A stretch of DNA of 64,000 bases from Arthrobacter ipis (GCF_014694315.1 NZ_JAAOXD010000001.1:1-64000), one strand, 5' to 3'. Shown: positions 17,601-27,860, numbered from the stretch's first letter. Notes: generated by a model not told the origin, from the letters alone. Made by a program: numbers and translations.

Positions 17601-19733
17601 GTGACGACAGAAAATCCTGATGGCAGCGCCTCCCTGGAGGACCGGATCCTTGGAGGCCTCGACGCGGAGCAGCGGGAAGTGGCCACCACCCTGACCGGCC
17701 CGCTCTGCGTGCTCGCCGGAGCCGGCACCGGCAAGACCCGCGCCATCACCCACCGGATCGCCTACGGCGTGCACTCGGGGGTCTACAGTCCGCAGCGGCT
17801 GTTGGCGGTCACATTTACGGCACGGGCGGCAGCGGAAATGCGCAGCCGGCTCCGCGATCTTGGGGTTGGGAACGTCCAGGCCAGGACGTTCCACGCTGCC
17901 GCGCTGCGGCAGCTCCAGTTTTTCTGGCCGCAGGCGGTGGGCGGAGCGCTGCCCAACTTGCTGGACCACAAAGCACAGATGATCGCCGAGGCCGCCCGGC
18001 GGCTTCGGCTGAGCACCGACCGTGCTTCCATCCGAGACCTGGCGTCGGAAATCGAGTGGGCCAAGGTATCCATGCTGACGCCCGCCAACTATCTGGAAAA
18101 CGCGCAGGACAGGGGCGCGCCGGGAGGCTTTGACCTTACGGCCGTGGCCCGCGTGTTCCAGGCCTACGAGGACGTGAAGACCGACCGCAACGTTATCGAC
18201 TTCGAGGACGTCCTCCTGATTACTGTGGGCATCCTGCAGGAAGACCCCAAGGTGGCGGCGACGGTCCGGGAACAGTACCGGCACTTCGTGGTGGACGAAT
18301 ACCAGGACGTTTCCCCGTTGCAGCAGCGCCTCCTGGAGCTCTGGCTCGGCGGCCGCAACGAGCTGTGCGTCGTGGGTGACGCCAGCCAGACCATTTACTC
18401 GTTCACCGGCGCATCCCCGAAGCACCTCCTCGGGTTCAAGGCCCAGTACCCGGACGCGAACGTGGTCAAGCTGGTCCGGGACTACCGTTCCACTCCGCAG
18501 GTGGTCAAGCTGGCCAACGATCTCCTCGCCTCGCGCCGGAGCGGCGGACCGGCGGCCGATGCTGCCTGGGCCGCGCCGCTGAAGCTCGTGGCCCAGCGGG
18601 ACCCGGGACCCCTGCCCCAATTCACGGAATGCACGGATGACGAGGCCGAGGCTGCAACCGTCGCCGGCAAGATCCGCACACTCCTCGACGACGGCGTGCC
18701 GGCGAGTGAGGTCGCTGTCCTGTTCCGCACCAACGGCCAGTCGGAGGCCTACGAGCAGGCTCTGGCGTCGGCCGGGATCGGCTACCAGCTGCGCGGCGGC
18801 GAGAGGTTCTTTGCCCGGAAGGAGGTCCGCGACGCGATCCTGCAGCTCCGTGCGGCCACCCGTGCCGTATCCGAGTCCGATCCCCAGCCGCTGGGCCAGC
18901 TGGTGCGCGACATCGTCGCGTCGCTGGGTTACACGGACACCGCCCCGCACAGCGGGGGTGCCCTGCGGGAACGCTGGGAATCCCTGGCCGCGCTGGTGGC
19001 TCTGGCGGACGAGCTGGCGCAGAACCGGGGGCCGCAGTTCGGCCTGGCTGACTTCGTGAACGAACTTCAGGAACGCTCCGTTGCCCAGCACGCCCCCACC
19101 GTCCAAGGGGTCACGCTGGCGTCCCTGCACGCGGCGAAAGGCCTTGAATGGGACGCGGTTTTCCTCGTGGGGCTTAGCGAAGGGCTCATGCCCATCTCCT
19201 TCGCGGACGATCCTGCCGCGGTGGACGAGGAACGCCGGCTGCTCTATGTCGGCATCACGCGGGCCCGCGAGCACCTGTCCCTCTCGTGGTCCACCGCCCG
19301 GACCCCCGGCGGGCGTGCCAACCGCAAACCGTCCCGCTTTCTCGACGGGCTGCGCCCGGACTCCGTGGCCAGTTCGAGCGCACGGGGGAGGGGACCCGCG
19401 CCGCGCCGCAAGGCGGCCGCCCCCGCATCCTGCCGGGTCTGCGGCAGCATGCTGGCCAGCGGAGCCGAACGGAAGGTTGGCCGCTGCAGCCAGTGCCCGC
19501 CCAGCTATGAAGAGCAGACGTTCAACGCGCTCCGTGAATGGCGCAAAGAAGTCGCACATTCCGCCGACGTCCCGGCCTTCGTGGTTTTCACCGACGCAAC
19601 CCTGACTGCCATCGCCGAAGCCCGGCCGTCCTCGCTCGAGGAACTGGCCCGGCTCGCGGGCGTAGGTCCGTCCAAACTCGAGCGGTACGGCGAGGCAGTC
19701 CTCGCGGTGCTGACGGAAAGCAGCACATTCTGA
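17601..19733 (+). CDS. uvrD2: UvrD2-like ATP-dependent DNA helicase with tetracysteine and HRDC domains
   Basis: A superfamily 1A helicase of 710 residues. Walker A is GAGTGKT (40-46), motif II VDEYQDVSP, motif V HAAKGLEWDAVFL and motif VI YVGITRARE. After the motor comes C611-x2-C614 and C629-x2-C632, then an HRDC domain (about 640-705). This layout is that of mycobacterial UvrD2, where the tetracysteine module is needed for unwinding. Start GTG 17601. The stop overlaps the ATG of the next gene (TGATG). It is close to nudC (86 bp) on the same strand and may share its transcript. Confidence 0.9.
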   Translation: MTTENPDGSASLEDRILGGLDAEQREVATTLTGPLCVLAGAGTGKTRAITHRIAYGVHSGVYSPQRLLAVTFTARAAAEMRSRLRDLGVGNVQARTFHAAALRQLQFFWPQAVGGALPNLLDHKAQMIAEAARRLRLSTDRASIRDLASEIEWAKVSMLTPANYLENAQDRGAPGGFDLTAVARVFQAYEDVKTDRNVIDFEDVLLITVGILQEDPKVAATVREQYRHFVVDEYQDVSPLQQRLLELWLGGRNELCVVGDASQTIYSFTGASPKHLLGFKAQYPDANVVKLVRDYRSTPQVVKLANDLLASRRSGGPAADAAWAAPLKLVAQRDPGPLPQFTECTDDEAEAATVAGKIRTLLDDGVPASEVAVLFRTNGQSEAYEQALASAGIGYQLRGGERFFARKEVRDAILQLRAATRAVSESDPQPLGQLVRDIVASLGYTDTAPHSGGALRERWESLAALVALADELAQNRGPQFGLADFVNELQERSVAQHAPTVQGVTLASLHAAKGLEWDAVFLVGLSEGLMPISFADDPAAVDEERRLLYVGITRAREHLSLSWSTARTPGGRANRKPSRFLDGLRPDSVASSSARGRGPAPRRKAAAPASCRVCGSMLASGAERKVGRCSQCPPSYEEQTFNALREWRKEVAHSADVPAFVVFTDATLTAIAEARPSSLEELARLAGVGPSKLERYGEAVLAVLTESSTF

Positions 19734-20326
19734 TGCGCGGAAACCAAGAGACCGGCAGGCCACTGACCACCCATGACGGGGCTCCGGTTGAGATCCGGCG
19801 CTCTGCCCGCCGGCGCCGCACGGTCGCAGCCTTCTGGGAGAACGGCACCGCAGTCGTCGCCATCCCCGCCCACTTCAGCCGGGCGCAGGAGGCGGACTGG
19901 GTTCACCGGATGCTGGAGAAGCTCCGGACCCAGGGGGAGAAGCGTTCCAGCGGTGCGGGGCGGCGGCCTTCCTCGGACGCGGCGCTGGCCGCGCACGCTG
20001 CCCAGCTCTCGGCCAGGTACTTGGGCGGCAGGTCGGCCCCGACATCGGTCCGGTGGGTCAGCAACCAGAACTCCCGCTGGGGTTCAGCCACCCCCTCGGA
20101 CGGATCCATCCGGCTTTCGGACAAGCTCCGGCCCATGCCGCAGTGGGTCATCGACTACGTGCTGCTGCACGAACTGGCTCACCTGCTGGTGGCAGGCCAT
20201 AACGCCGCGTTCTGGAAGCTGCTGGAGGCCTACCCCGAAACGGAGCGGGCCAAGGCTTTCCTGGAGGGCGTGTCGTTTGCCACGTCGCGCGCCCTGCCGG
20301 CAGGCGAGGCTGAACCGGCTCTCTAA
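19733..20326 (+). CDS. YgjP-like (DUF45) zinc metallopeptidase
   Basis: A 197-residue protein of the M48-related YgjP/WLM group. The zinc motif HELAH is at 146-150, with GHNAAFW a few residues later supplying the third ligand, and the upstream NQNSRWGSATP segment is typical. Start ATG 19733 shares a base with the uvrD2 stop; an upstream frame inside uvrD2 is not needed. Substrate and role are unknown. No membrane segment is visible, so it should be cytosolic. Confidence 0.85.
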   Translation: MRGNQETGRPLTTHDGAPVEIRRSARRRRTVAAFWENGTAVVAIPAHFSRAQEADWVHRMLEKLRTQGEKRSSGAGRRPSSDAALAAHAAQLSARYLGGRSAPTSVRWVSNQNSRWGSATPSDGSIRLSDKLRPMPQWVIDYVLLHELAHLLVAGHNAAFWKLLEAYPETERAKAFLEGVSFATSRALPAGEAEPAL

Positions 20327-20345
20327 AGACCGCGGGTTGAGCAGG

Positions 20346-20395
20346 CCCCGCTGGTTGAGCTTGTCGAAACCATTCGACGAGCTCAACCAGCGGGG
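20346..20395. repeat. REP-like inverted repeat (GGTTGAGC-TTGTCGAA family)
   Basis: Left arm 20346-20368 and right arm 20373-20395 are inverted copies with one mismatch and a 4-nt loop. A partial copy of the GGTTGAGC core sits just upstream (20335-20342) and GGTTTCGA follows. It lies between two convergent genes and may also stop transcription. Elements with this core are, to my knowledge, common in Micrococcaceae intergenic regions. Confidence 0.75.
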
Positions 20396-20401
20396 TTTCG
20401 A

Positions 20402-21832
20402 CTAGCTCTTCGGCGCGGAGCCGTCGTCGCCGGACGGCTTTTCGCCTTCGTCCTCATCGGTCTTTTCCCCAGCGCCCTCGTCGGGGCTGTCAAATCCGCC
20501 GTTCAGCAGCTTCTGAAGGGCATCGTCCACTTCGCTGTCACTGGCCTCGGCGAGCTTGCGGCGTTCGCTGAATCCCTTGGGATCGTCAAGGTCCTCGGCG
20601 GTGGGGAGCAGGTCCGGATGCTTCCAGATGGCGTCGCGGCCGTCGATGCCGCGCTCGGCCTTGAGCGACGCCCACAGCGTGGCGGCTTCGCGGAGGCGGC
20701 GGGGCCGCAGCTCCAGTCCGACGAGGGAAGCGAACGCATGTTCCGCGGGACCGCCGGTGGCCCGGCGGCGGCGGACCGTTTCGCGGAGCGCTGCGGCAGA
20801 GGGGAGGACCTTCTCCGTGGCGGCAGCGGTGAGCTCGTCCACCCATCCCTCGACGAGGGCAAGGGCCGTCTCCAGCTTCTGCAGGGCCTGGTCCTGTTCC
20901 GGCGTGCGCTGCGGCATGAAGACGCCCTGTGAGAGGGCCTCCTGGATCCCCTCCGGGTTGCTGGGATCAAGGTCCCGCGCCAGCTCCTCGATCCGGGACG
21001 TGTCAATGTGGATGCCGCGGGCGTAGGCCTCAATGGCACCCAGCAGGTGCCCGCGCAGCCACGGAACCTGGACGAACAGGCGGGCATGGGCGGCCTCGCG
21101 GACGGCGAGGAAGAGCCGGATGTCGTTTTCGGGAAGGCTGAGCCCCTCGCCGAATTTGGCCACGTTGCCGGGAAGCAGCGCCATCTCCAGATCGGCCAAG
21201 GGAACTCCGATGTCCGTGGAGCTGACCACATCGGTGGACAGGGCTCCGATGGCCTGGCCCAGCTGCATGCCGAAGATGGCACCGCCCACGTTCTGCAGCA
21301 TGGACGAGGCGCCGCCCATCATGGACTTCATCTCCTCCGGCATCTGCTCCGTCATGGCGGTGGAGAGGGCGTTGGCCACACTGTTGGCCACGGGCTCTGT
21401 CAGCCGCTTCCAGGTGCCGAGTGTCTCCTCCACCCATTCGGCGCGGGACCACGCCTTGCCGATGAGGCCTGTAGCGGGCAGGTCGGTGACCTGGTCGAGC
21501 CACAGTTCGGCGAGCCGCAGCGCCTCATCCACTTCACGTGACTGCGCGGGCGTGACCGAGGGGTCGGAGCTGCCCGCGGCGACGCGGCGGGCGTTCTCAT
21601 GGGCGAGCTTCCAGTTGACCGGGCCCTCCGAGGGCGCGCTCATCATGGCCTGCACCTGTGAGAACATCTGGGCCAGCAGGTTGGGATCGTTCGGCAGTCC
21701 GGCTGCTTTGGCCAGTTCTGCGGGGTCAATGTCACCCAGGCCCTTGCCGCCCATGAGGTTCTGCAGCATCTCTGCGAGCGGATCCTTTGGATTTTCGTCG
21801 CCATTGGACGGATTGAGTGGATTGGAGGTCAT
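20402..21832 (-). CDS. DUF2342 / putative zinc-dependent metalloprotease family protein
   Basis: A 476-residue protein matching the actinobacterial family annotated as zinc-dependent metalloprotease (DUF2342). Recognisable parts are NWKLAHENAR, the GxxxGxxxxxLS segment (GQAIGALSTDVVSSTDIG) and REAAHARLFVQVPWLRGHL. I see no classic HExxH, so the protease label rests on family naming only. The C-terminus is acidic and low-complexity. Coding-strand SD GGCGGGA precedes ATG 21832. It faces the Lon-like gene divergently across 223 bp. Confidence 0.72.
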   Translation of the reverse strand: MTSNPLNPSNGDENPKDPLAEMLQNLMGGKGLGDIDPAELAKAAGLPNDPNLLAQMFSQVQAMMSAPSEGPVNWKLAHENARRVAAGSSDPSVTPAQSREVDEALRLAELWLDQVTDLPATGLIGKAWSRAEWVEETLGTWKRLTEPVANSVANALSTAMTEQMPEEMKSMMGGASSMLQNVGGAIFGMQLGQAIGALSTDVVSSTDIGVPLADLEMALLPGNVAKFGEGLSLPENDIRLFLAVREAAHARLFVQVPWLRGHLLGAIEAYARGIHIDTSRIEELARDLDPSNPEGIQEALSQGVFMPQRTPEQDQALQKLETALALVEGWVDELTAAATEKVLPSAAALRETVRRRRATGGPAEHAFASLVGLELRPRRLREAATLWASLKAERGIDGRDAIWKHPDLLPTAEDLDDPKGFSERRKLAEASDSEVDDALQKLLNGGFDSPDEGAGEKTDEDEGEKPSGDDGSAPKS

Positions 21833-22055
21833 GATCCCGCCGATCGTCGGTGTGACTATTAATCAACTTCACGCTACCCCTGTGCGGGAGCGGCTGTCTG
21901 CCGAAAGCGGGGACGTTCGCTGTAGGCAAAGAGCTAACGGCAGGCCCGGACGCGTACTGTTAGAAGCCGGAACGTATGTAGGCTGCGCCCCGGGCCGTTC
22001 GCCGGGCTGCGGCCGCGGTGCAGCGCTGAACGACGCGGTGCGGAGAGGTCCTTCA

Positions 22056-23216
22056 GTGACGATTACCAAGGGCGGCCAGCCCGCAGAGGAGTCCCCGGCG
22101 CCCGCCGCCGGTGGCAGGAATGCCGACGGAACCGGGGACACCCGCCGGTCCGGGCGTGCCCGGGGCAGGGATCCCCGCATCTCCGCCATGACATTGTCCG
22201 GGCTCCTGGCGCTCGGGCTGGGCGTGACGGCCGCAGTCCTTCCGGTCCCGTATGTGGTGGAATCGCCGGGGCCGACGTTCAACACCCTGGGCACGGAGAA
22301 TGCGACGCCAGTGATCAGCGTTTCCGGCCGCGAGACGTTCCCGGCCAAGGGGAACCTTGATCTGACCACTGTCTACGTCGACGGCGGCCCCAACGGTCCC
22401 GTAAGCGTCTTTGAGGCGTTCTCGGCCTGGCTGGACGGCTCCAAGTCGGTGTATCCCGAGGAACTGATCTTCCCGGCGGGTGTGACCAAGGAAAGCTCCC
22501 AGCAGGAGAGTGCCGTGGCCATGGCCACGTCGCAGGAGAACGCGGTGGCGGCGGCCCTGAAGGGGCTCGATATCGCCTACACGCAGAAGCTCGAAGTGGC
22601 GGACCTGTCCGAGGGGTCGGCCGCGCAGGGCAAACTGCTGAAGGGTGACATCTTCACCTCCATCAACGCCAAACCTGTCACCTCGCTGGAGGTGATCCAG
22701 GACGAACTGGCCGCTGGAAAGGGGAAGCCCGCCGTCGTCGTCGTAAGCCGGGACGGCAAGCAGGTCACGGAAACCGTGACGCCGGCGAAGAACCCGTCCG
22801 GACGGTACATCCTGGGCGTGCTGCTGCAGTACCGCTTCACCTTTCCGTTCGACGTGAAGATATCCCTGGACAAGGTGGGCGGCCCGAGCGCCGGGATGAT
22901 GTTCGCCCTGGGAATCATGGATACCCTGACGCCCGGGGATCTCACCGGCGGAAGACACATCGCGGGGACCGGCACCATCAGCCCCGACGGCGTGGTGGGC
23001 CCGATCGGTGGCATCGCGGTGAAGATGCACGGTGCCCGGGACGACGGCGCCACCATGTTCCTCGCCCCGGCGGCGAACTGCGCAGAAGTTGTGGGGCATA
23101 TTCCTGACGGGCTGCAGGTGGTCAAGGTGGAAAACCTGGACGAGGCAAAATCGGCCGTGGAGCTGGCCGCCAAGGGCGCGGACACGTCGGGTCTTCCGGG
23201 CTGCACCAACAACTAG
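22056..23216 (+). CDS. YlbL-family PDZ / Lon-like (S16) membrane protease
   Basis: A 386-residue protein with one N-terminal membrane helix (around 50-70), a PDZ domain (about 150-240) and a C-terminal Lon-type protease domain. The Ser-Lys dyad is S278 in GGPSAGMMFALG and K323 in GIAVKMHGARDDGA. Homologues (B. subtilis YlbL, actinobacterial Lon-like proteins) are membrane-bound, with the protease outside. I chose GTG 22056 because GGAGAGG lies 8 nt before it; the frame stays open far upstream but antisense to the neighbouring gene. Confidence 0.88.
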   Translation: MTITKGGQPAEESPAPAAGGRNADGTGDTRRSGRARGRDPRISAMTLSGLLALGLGVTAAVLPVPYVVESPGPTFNTLGTENATPVISVSGRETFPAKGNLDLTTVYVDGGPNGPVSVFEAFSAWLDGSKSVYPEELIFPAGVTKESSQQESAVAMATSQENAVAAALKGLDIAYTQKLEVADLSEGSAAQGKLLKGDIFTSINAKPVTSLEVIQDELAAGKGKPAVVVVSRDGKQVTETVTPAKNPSGRYILGVLLQYRFTFPFDVKISLDKVGGPSAGMMFALGIMDTLTPGDLTGGRHIAGTGTISPDGVVGPIGGIAVKMHGARDDGATMFLAPAANCAEVVGHIPDGLQVVKVENLDEAKSAVELAAKGADTSGLPGCTNN

Positions 23217-23346
23217 ACTAAATCGAGGAACTAAGGCCCCGGTCCGCTCGTGGCACTTATTGACAGCCGGTGCCGGCGCTATGCAGGCGTTCCACTGAAA
23301 ACTTAAAATTAATACCAGCAACTGACAAAAGCTATGAGGTACGAGT

Positions 23347-26334
23347 TTGTCCCGTCCTGCCAGCCCCACCCCGCCCGGAAAACTCCAGACAAGGCGAGGT
23401 GCCTTGACGCCCACGCTCATCGTCGTTGCGCTGGTTGTTGTCGGGTTCATCTTCTTCGCCAATGTATGGACGGACGTCCTGTGGTACCAGCAGCTTGGCT
23501 ACTTCGAAGTGTTCCTGACGGAGAACCTGGCCCGGATCGGCATATTTGCCACCGGCTTCCTCCTCATGTTCGCGGCCGTGTTTTACGCGATCCGCATCGC
23601 CTACCACGCCCGGCCCGTCTATGCGCCGGACTCAGAGATCCGGGATAACCTCAACCGCTACCAGGCGCAGCTGGAACCCGTACGGCGTGTGGTCATGATC
23701 GGGCTGCCTGTGCTGTTTGGGCTCTTCGCCGGCAGCGCCGCCTCCAGCCAGTGGCAAAAGGTCATGCTGTTCTTCAACCAGGAGTCCTTCGGCCAGAAAG
23801 ATCCGGAGTTCGGACTGGACATCGGTTTCTATCTGATGACGCTGCCGTTCCTGGGCTTCGTCACCGGGTTCCTGATCAGCGTGGCCATCGTGGCCGGCAT
23901 CGCGGGCATCCTCACCCACTACCTCTACGGCAGCATCAGGATCATGGAACGCGGCATCTTCACCAGCCGCGCCGCGCAGATCCACCTCGCCGTCACCGGC
24001 GCTTCGTTCCTGATTCTGCTGGGCATCAACTTCTGGCTGGACCGCTACTCCGCACTGCAGAACAGCGGGGGCCGCTGGGCCGGCGCGCTGTACACCGACG
24101 TCAACGCCGTCATTCCCACGAAGGCGATCCTGGCCGTGGCGGCGGCACTGGTCGCCATCCTCTTCATCATCGCAGCCGTCATCGGCAAGTGGCGGCTTCC
24201 GGTCATCGGCACGGCGATGCTGGTCATCACCTCCATCCTTGCCGGCGGCGTCTACCCGTGGGTCATCCAGCAGTTCCAGGTCCGCCCCTCCGAGCAGACC
24301 CTTGAACGGAAGTACATCGAGCGCAACATCGGCATGACCCGGGCAGCCTACGGCCTGGACCAGGTCAAGGTGGAGCGGTACAACGCCACCACCACCACGA
24401 CCGCCGGCGCCCTGGCTCCGGACGCCCAGACCACAGCCAACATCCGGCTCCTGGACCCCAACCTGATCTCGGACGCCTTCTCGCAGCTCGAGCAGTTCCG
24501 TCCGTACTACCAGTTCCCCAAGGCGCTCAACGTCGACAGGTACATGGTGGACGGCAAGATGCAGGACACCGTCATCGCGGTGCGCGAGCTGAACCCGGAC
24601 GGCCTCGCCGCCGACCAGCAGTCCTGGCTGAACCGCCACATCGTCTACACCCACGGCTACGGCGTGGTCGCCGCGAAGGGCAACAAGTTCACGGCCGACG
24701 GAAAGCCAGAGTTCCTGCAGTCCGGCATTCCGTCCACCGGCGTCCTCGGCAATGACCAGACCTACGAACCCCGCATCTACTTCGGGGAGGACTCGCCGGA
24801 GTACTCGATCGTAGGTGCCCCGGAAGGCGCGGCGCACCGTGAGCAGGACCGCCCGGCGTCCAAGGAAGGCGGCGAGACCCAGTACACCTTCACCGGCAAC
24901 GGCGGGCCGAACGTCGGCAGCTTCTTCAACAAGGTCCTGTACTCAATCAAGTTCCAGTCCTCGGACCTGCTGCTGTCCGACGGCGTGAACGACGCCTCCC
25001 AGATCCTGTACGAACGCAACCCGCGTGAACGCGTGCAGAAGGTGGCACCCTACCTGACGGTGGACGGCAATGCCTATCCCGCCGTCGTTGACGGCCGGGT
25101 CAAGTGGATCGTGGACGGCTACACCACGAGCCAGTACTACCCCTACTCGCAGCAGGAACAGCTCTCCGACGCCACCACGGATTCGCAGACCACCGCCGGC
25201 CGCAACGTGGCACTGCCCAACAGCTCCGTCAACTACATCCGCAACTCGGTCAAGGCAACCGTTGACGCCTATGACGGCTCCGTGACTCTCTACGCCTGGG
25301 ACGACCAGGACCCGCTCCTGAAGGCCTGGCAGAAGGTGTTCCCTTCCACGCTGAAGCCCTATTCGGAGATGTCCGCCGCTGTCATGAGCCACGTCCGCTA
25401 CCCGGAGGACTTGTTCAAGGTGCAGCGTGAGCTGCTGGGCCGCTACCACGTGACGGACCCCGTGAGCTTCTACAAGAACGACGACGCGTGGAGCGTTCCG
25501 AACGATCCCACCGTGTCCGAAGAGGTCAAGCAGCCGCCGTTCTACATGTCACTGCAGATGCCGGACCAGAAGGCCCCGGCGTTCCAGCTGACGTCGTCCT
25601 ACATTCCGCAGGTGGTCAACAATAACGCCCGCAACGTTCTCTACGGCTTCCTCGCGGCGGATTCCGACGCGGGTTCGAAGAAGGGCGTCAAGGCGGACAG
25701 CTACGGGCAGCTCCGGCTGCTGCAGGTTCCGCCCGAAGCCCAGGTGCCCGGCCCCGGCCAGGCACAGAACAAATTCAACTCGGATCCCACCGTCTCGCAG
25801 GCGCTGAACCTGCTGCGGCAGGGCGCATCGGATGTGCTCAACGGCAACCTGCTGACGCTTCCTGCCGGCCGGGGCATGCTGTACATCCAGCCGGTGTACC
25901 TCAAGTCCACGGGTGAAACGTCCTATCCGACGCTGCAGAGGGTGCTCGTGGCCTTTGGCGACAAGATCGGTTTCGCGCCCACCTTGGACGAGGCTCTGAA
26001 TCAGCTGTTCGGGGGCCGGTCCGGAGCGACGGCCGGTGACTCCGACAACAATGGGCAGACGCCCGCAACGCCGGGCGGCGGAGGCGCCACACCGGCCCCC
26101 GCGGCAGACGCCAAGGCGGCGCTGAAGGCCGCGCTGGATGAAGCAAACGCGGCCATCAAGGCCGGCCAGGACGCGCTGGCCAAGGGCGACTTTGCGGCGT
26201 ACGGCGAGCAGCAGAAGAAGCTGTCGGCGGCACTGAAGAAAGCGCTCGACGCCGAGGCCAGGATTGGCAGTACCGGCACGGCCAGCAGTCAGACCTCGCC
26301 GTCCGCGACGCCGACGCCGACACCCAGCAGCTGA
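23347..26334 (+). CDS. UPF0182 family large membrane protein
   Basis: A 995-residue protein with about seven transmembrane helices in the first 310 residues and a long hydrophilic part afterwards, as in the UPF0182 (COG1615) family of actinobacteria and cyanobacteria. Function is unknown. The start is TTG 23347 ([11 protein letters not shown]), with GAGG about 8 nt before it. The C-terminal 110 residues are Ala/Pro/Thr-rich with a coiled-coil-like Ala/Lys section. Upstream, TTGACA at 23260-23265 and an AT-rich patch near 23300 could form a promoter. A strong terminator follows 20 bp after the stop. Confidence 0.88.
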   Translation: MSRPASPTPPGKLQTRRGALTPTLIVVALVVVGFIFFANVWTDVLWYQQLGYFEVFLTENLARIGIFATGFLLMFAAVFYAIRIAYHARPVYAPDSEIRDNLNRYQAQLEPVRRVVMIGLPVLFGLFAGSAASSQWQKVMLFFNQESFGQKDPEFGLDIGFYLMTLPFLGFVTGFLISVAIVAGIAGILTHYLYGSIRIMERGIFTSRAAQIHLAVTGASFLILLGINFWLDRYSALQNSGGRWAGALYTDVNAVIPTKAILAVAAALVAILFIIAAVIGKWRLPVIGTAMLVITSILAGGVYPWVIQQFQVRPSEQTLERKYIERNIGMTRAAYGLDQVKVERYNATTTTTAGALAPDAQTTANIRLLDPNLISDAFSQLEQFRPYYQFPKALNVDRYMVDGKMQDTVIAVRELNPDGLAADQQSWLNRHIVYTHGYGVVAAKGNKFTADGKPEFLQSGIPSTGVLGNDQTYEPRIYFGEDSPEYSIVGAPEGAAHREQDRPASKEGGETQYTFTGNGGPNVGSFFNKVLYSIKFQSSDLLLSDGVNDASQILYERNPRERVQKVAPYLTVDGNAYPAVVDGRVKWIVDGYTTSQYYPYSQQEQLSDATTDSQTTAGRNVALPNSSVNYIRNSVKATVDAYDGSVTLYAWDDQDPLLKAWQKVFPSTLKPYSEMSAAVMSHVRYPEDLFKVQRELLGRYHVTDPVSFYKNDDAWSVPNDPTVSEEVKQPPFYMSLQMPDQKAPAFQLTSSYIPQVVNNNARNVLYGFLAADSDAGSKKGVKADSYGQLRLLQVPPEAQVPGPGQAQNKFNSDPTVSQALNLLRQGASDVLNGNLLTLPAGRGMLYIQPVYLKSTGETSYPTLQRVLVAFGDKIGFAPTLDEALNQLFGGRSGATAGDSDNNGQTPATPGGGGATPAPAADAKAALKAALDEANAAIKAGQDALAKGDFAAYGEQQKKLSAALKKALDAEARIGSTGTASSQTSPSATPTPTPSS

Positions 26335-26354
26335 CTGAAGGCAGCTGAGTAAGT

Positions 26355-26396
26355 GAAAGGCCGGCCCTCCCCGCGACGGGGATGGGCCGGCCTTTC
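26355..26396 (+). terminator. Terminator after UPF0182 gene
   Basis: GAAAGGCCGGCCC (26355-26367) pairs perfectly with GGGCCGGCCTTTC (26384-26396); the loop itself contains a CCCCGCGACGGGG hairpin. TTTC follows the stem. Confidence 0.85.
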
Positions 26397-26487
26397 GTGC
26401 ATTAGCCGGGCCCAGGGTTCCCGAGACGCAGATCACGTCGTTTGGATTTGGCCTCCTGTTCACCGGCCGGTAGAGTAGTTCTTGCGA

Positions 26488-26561
26488 CGCGGGGTGGAGC
26501 AGTTCGGTAGCTCGCTGGGCTCATAACCCAGAGGTCACAGGTTCAAATCCTGTCCCCGCAA
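26488..26561 (+). tRNA. tRNA-Met (initiator, CAU), copy 1
   Basis: A 74-nt cloverleaf. The anticodon stem-loop is TGGGCTCATAACCCA (anticodon CAT) and the T arm is CAGGTTCAAATCCTG. The acceptor stem has C1 opposite A72, the unpaired first position typical of initiator tRNA. CCA is not encoded: the discriminator A is followed by CTG. TAGAGT at 26471-26476 is a likely -10, and a terminator follows at once, so it looks like its own transcription unit. Confidence 0.95.
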
Positions 26562-26567
26562 CTGAAG

Positions 26568-26605
26568 AAAAGACCCGGATCACCGCATGGTGGTCCGGGT
26601 CTTTT
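26568..26605 (+). terminator. Terminator after tRNA-Met copy 1
   Basis: The 17-nt arm 26568-26584 pairs with 26589-26605 (one mismatch) around GCAT, and the stem ends in TTTT. Confidence 0.85.
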
Positions 26606-26685
26606 GTTGTCCGGAGAGTTTCTGGCCCAAGCGAAACAGCAGTGGTCAAAGCCTCCGCAAAAGTAGGGTATTGTTGATCAAGCGA

Positions 26686-26759
26686 CGCGGGGTGGAGCAG
26701 TTCGGTAGCTCGCTGGGCTCATAACCCAGAGGTCACAGGTTCAAATCCTGTCCCCGCAA
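26686..26759 (+). tRNA. tRNA-Met (initiator, CAU), copy 2
   Basis: Identical over all 74 nt to the first copy, 198 bp downstream, with the same GCGA before it. Here CCA is encoded right after the discriminator base (26760-26762). TAGGGT at 26664-26669 may be the -10. A separate terminator follows. Confidence 0.95.
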
Positions 26760-26768
26760 CCAGAAGGA

Positions 26769-26795
26769 AGCCCTGGCCACAATGTGGCCGGGGCT
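26769..26795 (+). terminator. Terminator after tRNA-Met copy 2
   Basis: AGCCCTGGCCAC pairs with GTGGCCGGGGCT (one G-T pair) and is followed by TTC. It lies 7 bp after the encoded CCA. Confidence 0.75.
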
Positions 26796-26924
26796 TTCTG
26801 CATTACCGGAGCATTTGTTCATGTGCTCGGGGTTCCTAGTATTCTCTTTCGCAGGGCCCGGAATTCCTGGCCGCCGCAGGGCGCCTACACTGGTCAGTCA
26901 TTCTCGAGAGGAATGGATAGCTCG

Positions 26925-27860
26925 ATGTCCACAACGAAGAACAAGTCCGGCACTGCCAGGGGCAAGCGCGCCAGGCTGTACTGGGCGGTGCCTGCAGCGC
27001 TCGTGGCACTGGTGCTGGTGGTGCTCCTCGCAAAGTGGATCACGGGACTGCCCGCCGTTGCCTCCTTCATGGAGGACTACCCCGGACATTCCGAGCTTCC
27101 CGCCGGCGCCCCCGTGGGCTTCCCGGCCTGGCTGGCCTGGCAGCACTTCCTGAACGCCTTCTTCCTGCTGCTCATCATCCGTTCAGGCTGGCAGGTCCGT
27201 ACCACCACCCGCCCGGGCGGCTACTGGACCCGGAACAATAAGGGCCTTGTCAGGACCCGGACGGCTCCTACCAAGATCAGCCTGGAGCTATGGTTCCACC
27301 TCACCCTTGATGCGCTGTGGATCCTGAACGGGATCGTCTTTGTGATCCTGCTGTTCGCGACCGGCCAGTGGACGCGGATCGTTCCCACATCATGGGATGT
27401 TTTCCCGAACGCCGTCTCGGCCGCCCTGCAGTACGCTTCGCTGAACTGGCCCACGGAGGACGGCTGGGTCAACTACAACGCCCTGCAGCTGCTGACCTAC
27501 TTCGCCACGGTTTTCATCGCCGCTCCGCTGGCCTTCATCACGGGCCTGCGGATGTCGGCCGCGTGGCCCAAGAAGGCCGCCGGGCTGAACAAGGGCTTCC
27601 CCATCGAGGCCGCCCGCGCAGTGCACTTCCCGGTGATGATCTACTTCGTGGCCTTCATTGTGGTGCACGTGTTCCTGGTCCTGGCCACGGGCGCGCTCCG
27701 CAACCTCAACCACATGTACGGCGGCAGCGACGACGTGAGCTGGGTCGGTTTCTGGTTCTTCGCGGCATCAGTTGCGGTGATGGTTGCGGCGTGGTTCCTG
27801 GCGCGGCCTCTGTTCCTGCGCCCGATCGCGTCCCTCATGGGCAAGGTCACCAGCCGCTAG
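26925..27860 (+). CDS. Cytochrome b561-like membrane protein
   Basis: A 311-residue protein with about six membrane helices. Histidines placed in helices (WLAWQHFLNAF, ELWFHLTLDAL, AVHFPVMIYFVAFIVVHVF) resemble the bis-His heme ligands of the Ni/Fe-hydrogenase b-type cytochrome and cytochrome b561 families. A periplasmic partner (for example a molybdenum enzyme) would be expected but is not in this neighbourhood. ATG 26925 is preferred; in-frame ATG 26913 directly abuts AGAGGA and is less likely. Electron-transfer function is inferred. Confidence 0.75.
   Translation: MSTTKNKSGTARGKRARLYWAVPAALVALVLVVLLAKWITGLPAVASFMEDYPGHSELPAGAPVGFPAWLAWQHFLNAFFLLLIIRSGWQVRTTTRPGGYWTRNNKGLVRTRTAPTKISLELWFHLTLDALWILNGIVFVILLFATGQWTRIVPTSWDVFPNAVSAALQYASLNWPTEDGWVNYNALQLLTYFATVFIAAPLAFITGLRMSAAWPKKAAGLNKGFPIEAARAVHFPVMIYFVAFIVVHVFLVLATGALRNLNHMYGGSDDVSWVGFWFFAASVAVMVAAWFLARPLFLRPIASLMGKVTSR

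Noticed and set aside
17166-19763. Very long open frame antisense to the UvrD2-like helicase gene (865 codons)
   Set aside because: High GC removes stop codons from shadow frames. The predicted protein is Gly/Arg/His-rich with no recognisable domain, while the plus strand encodes all helicase motifs.
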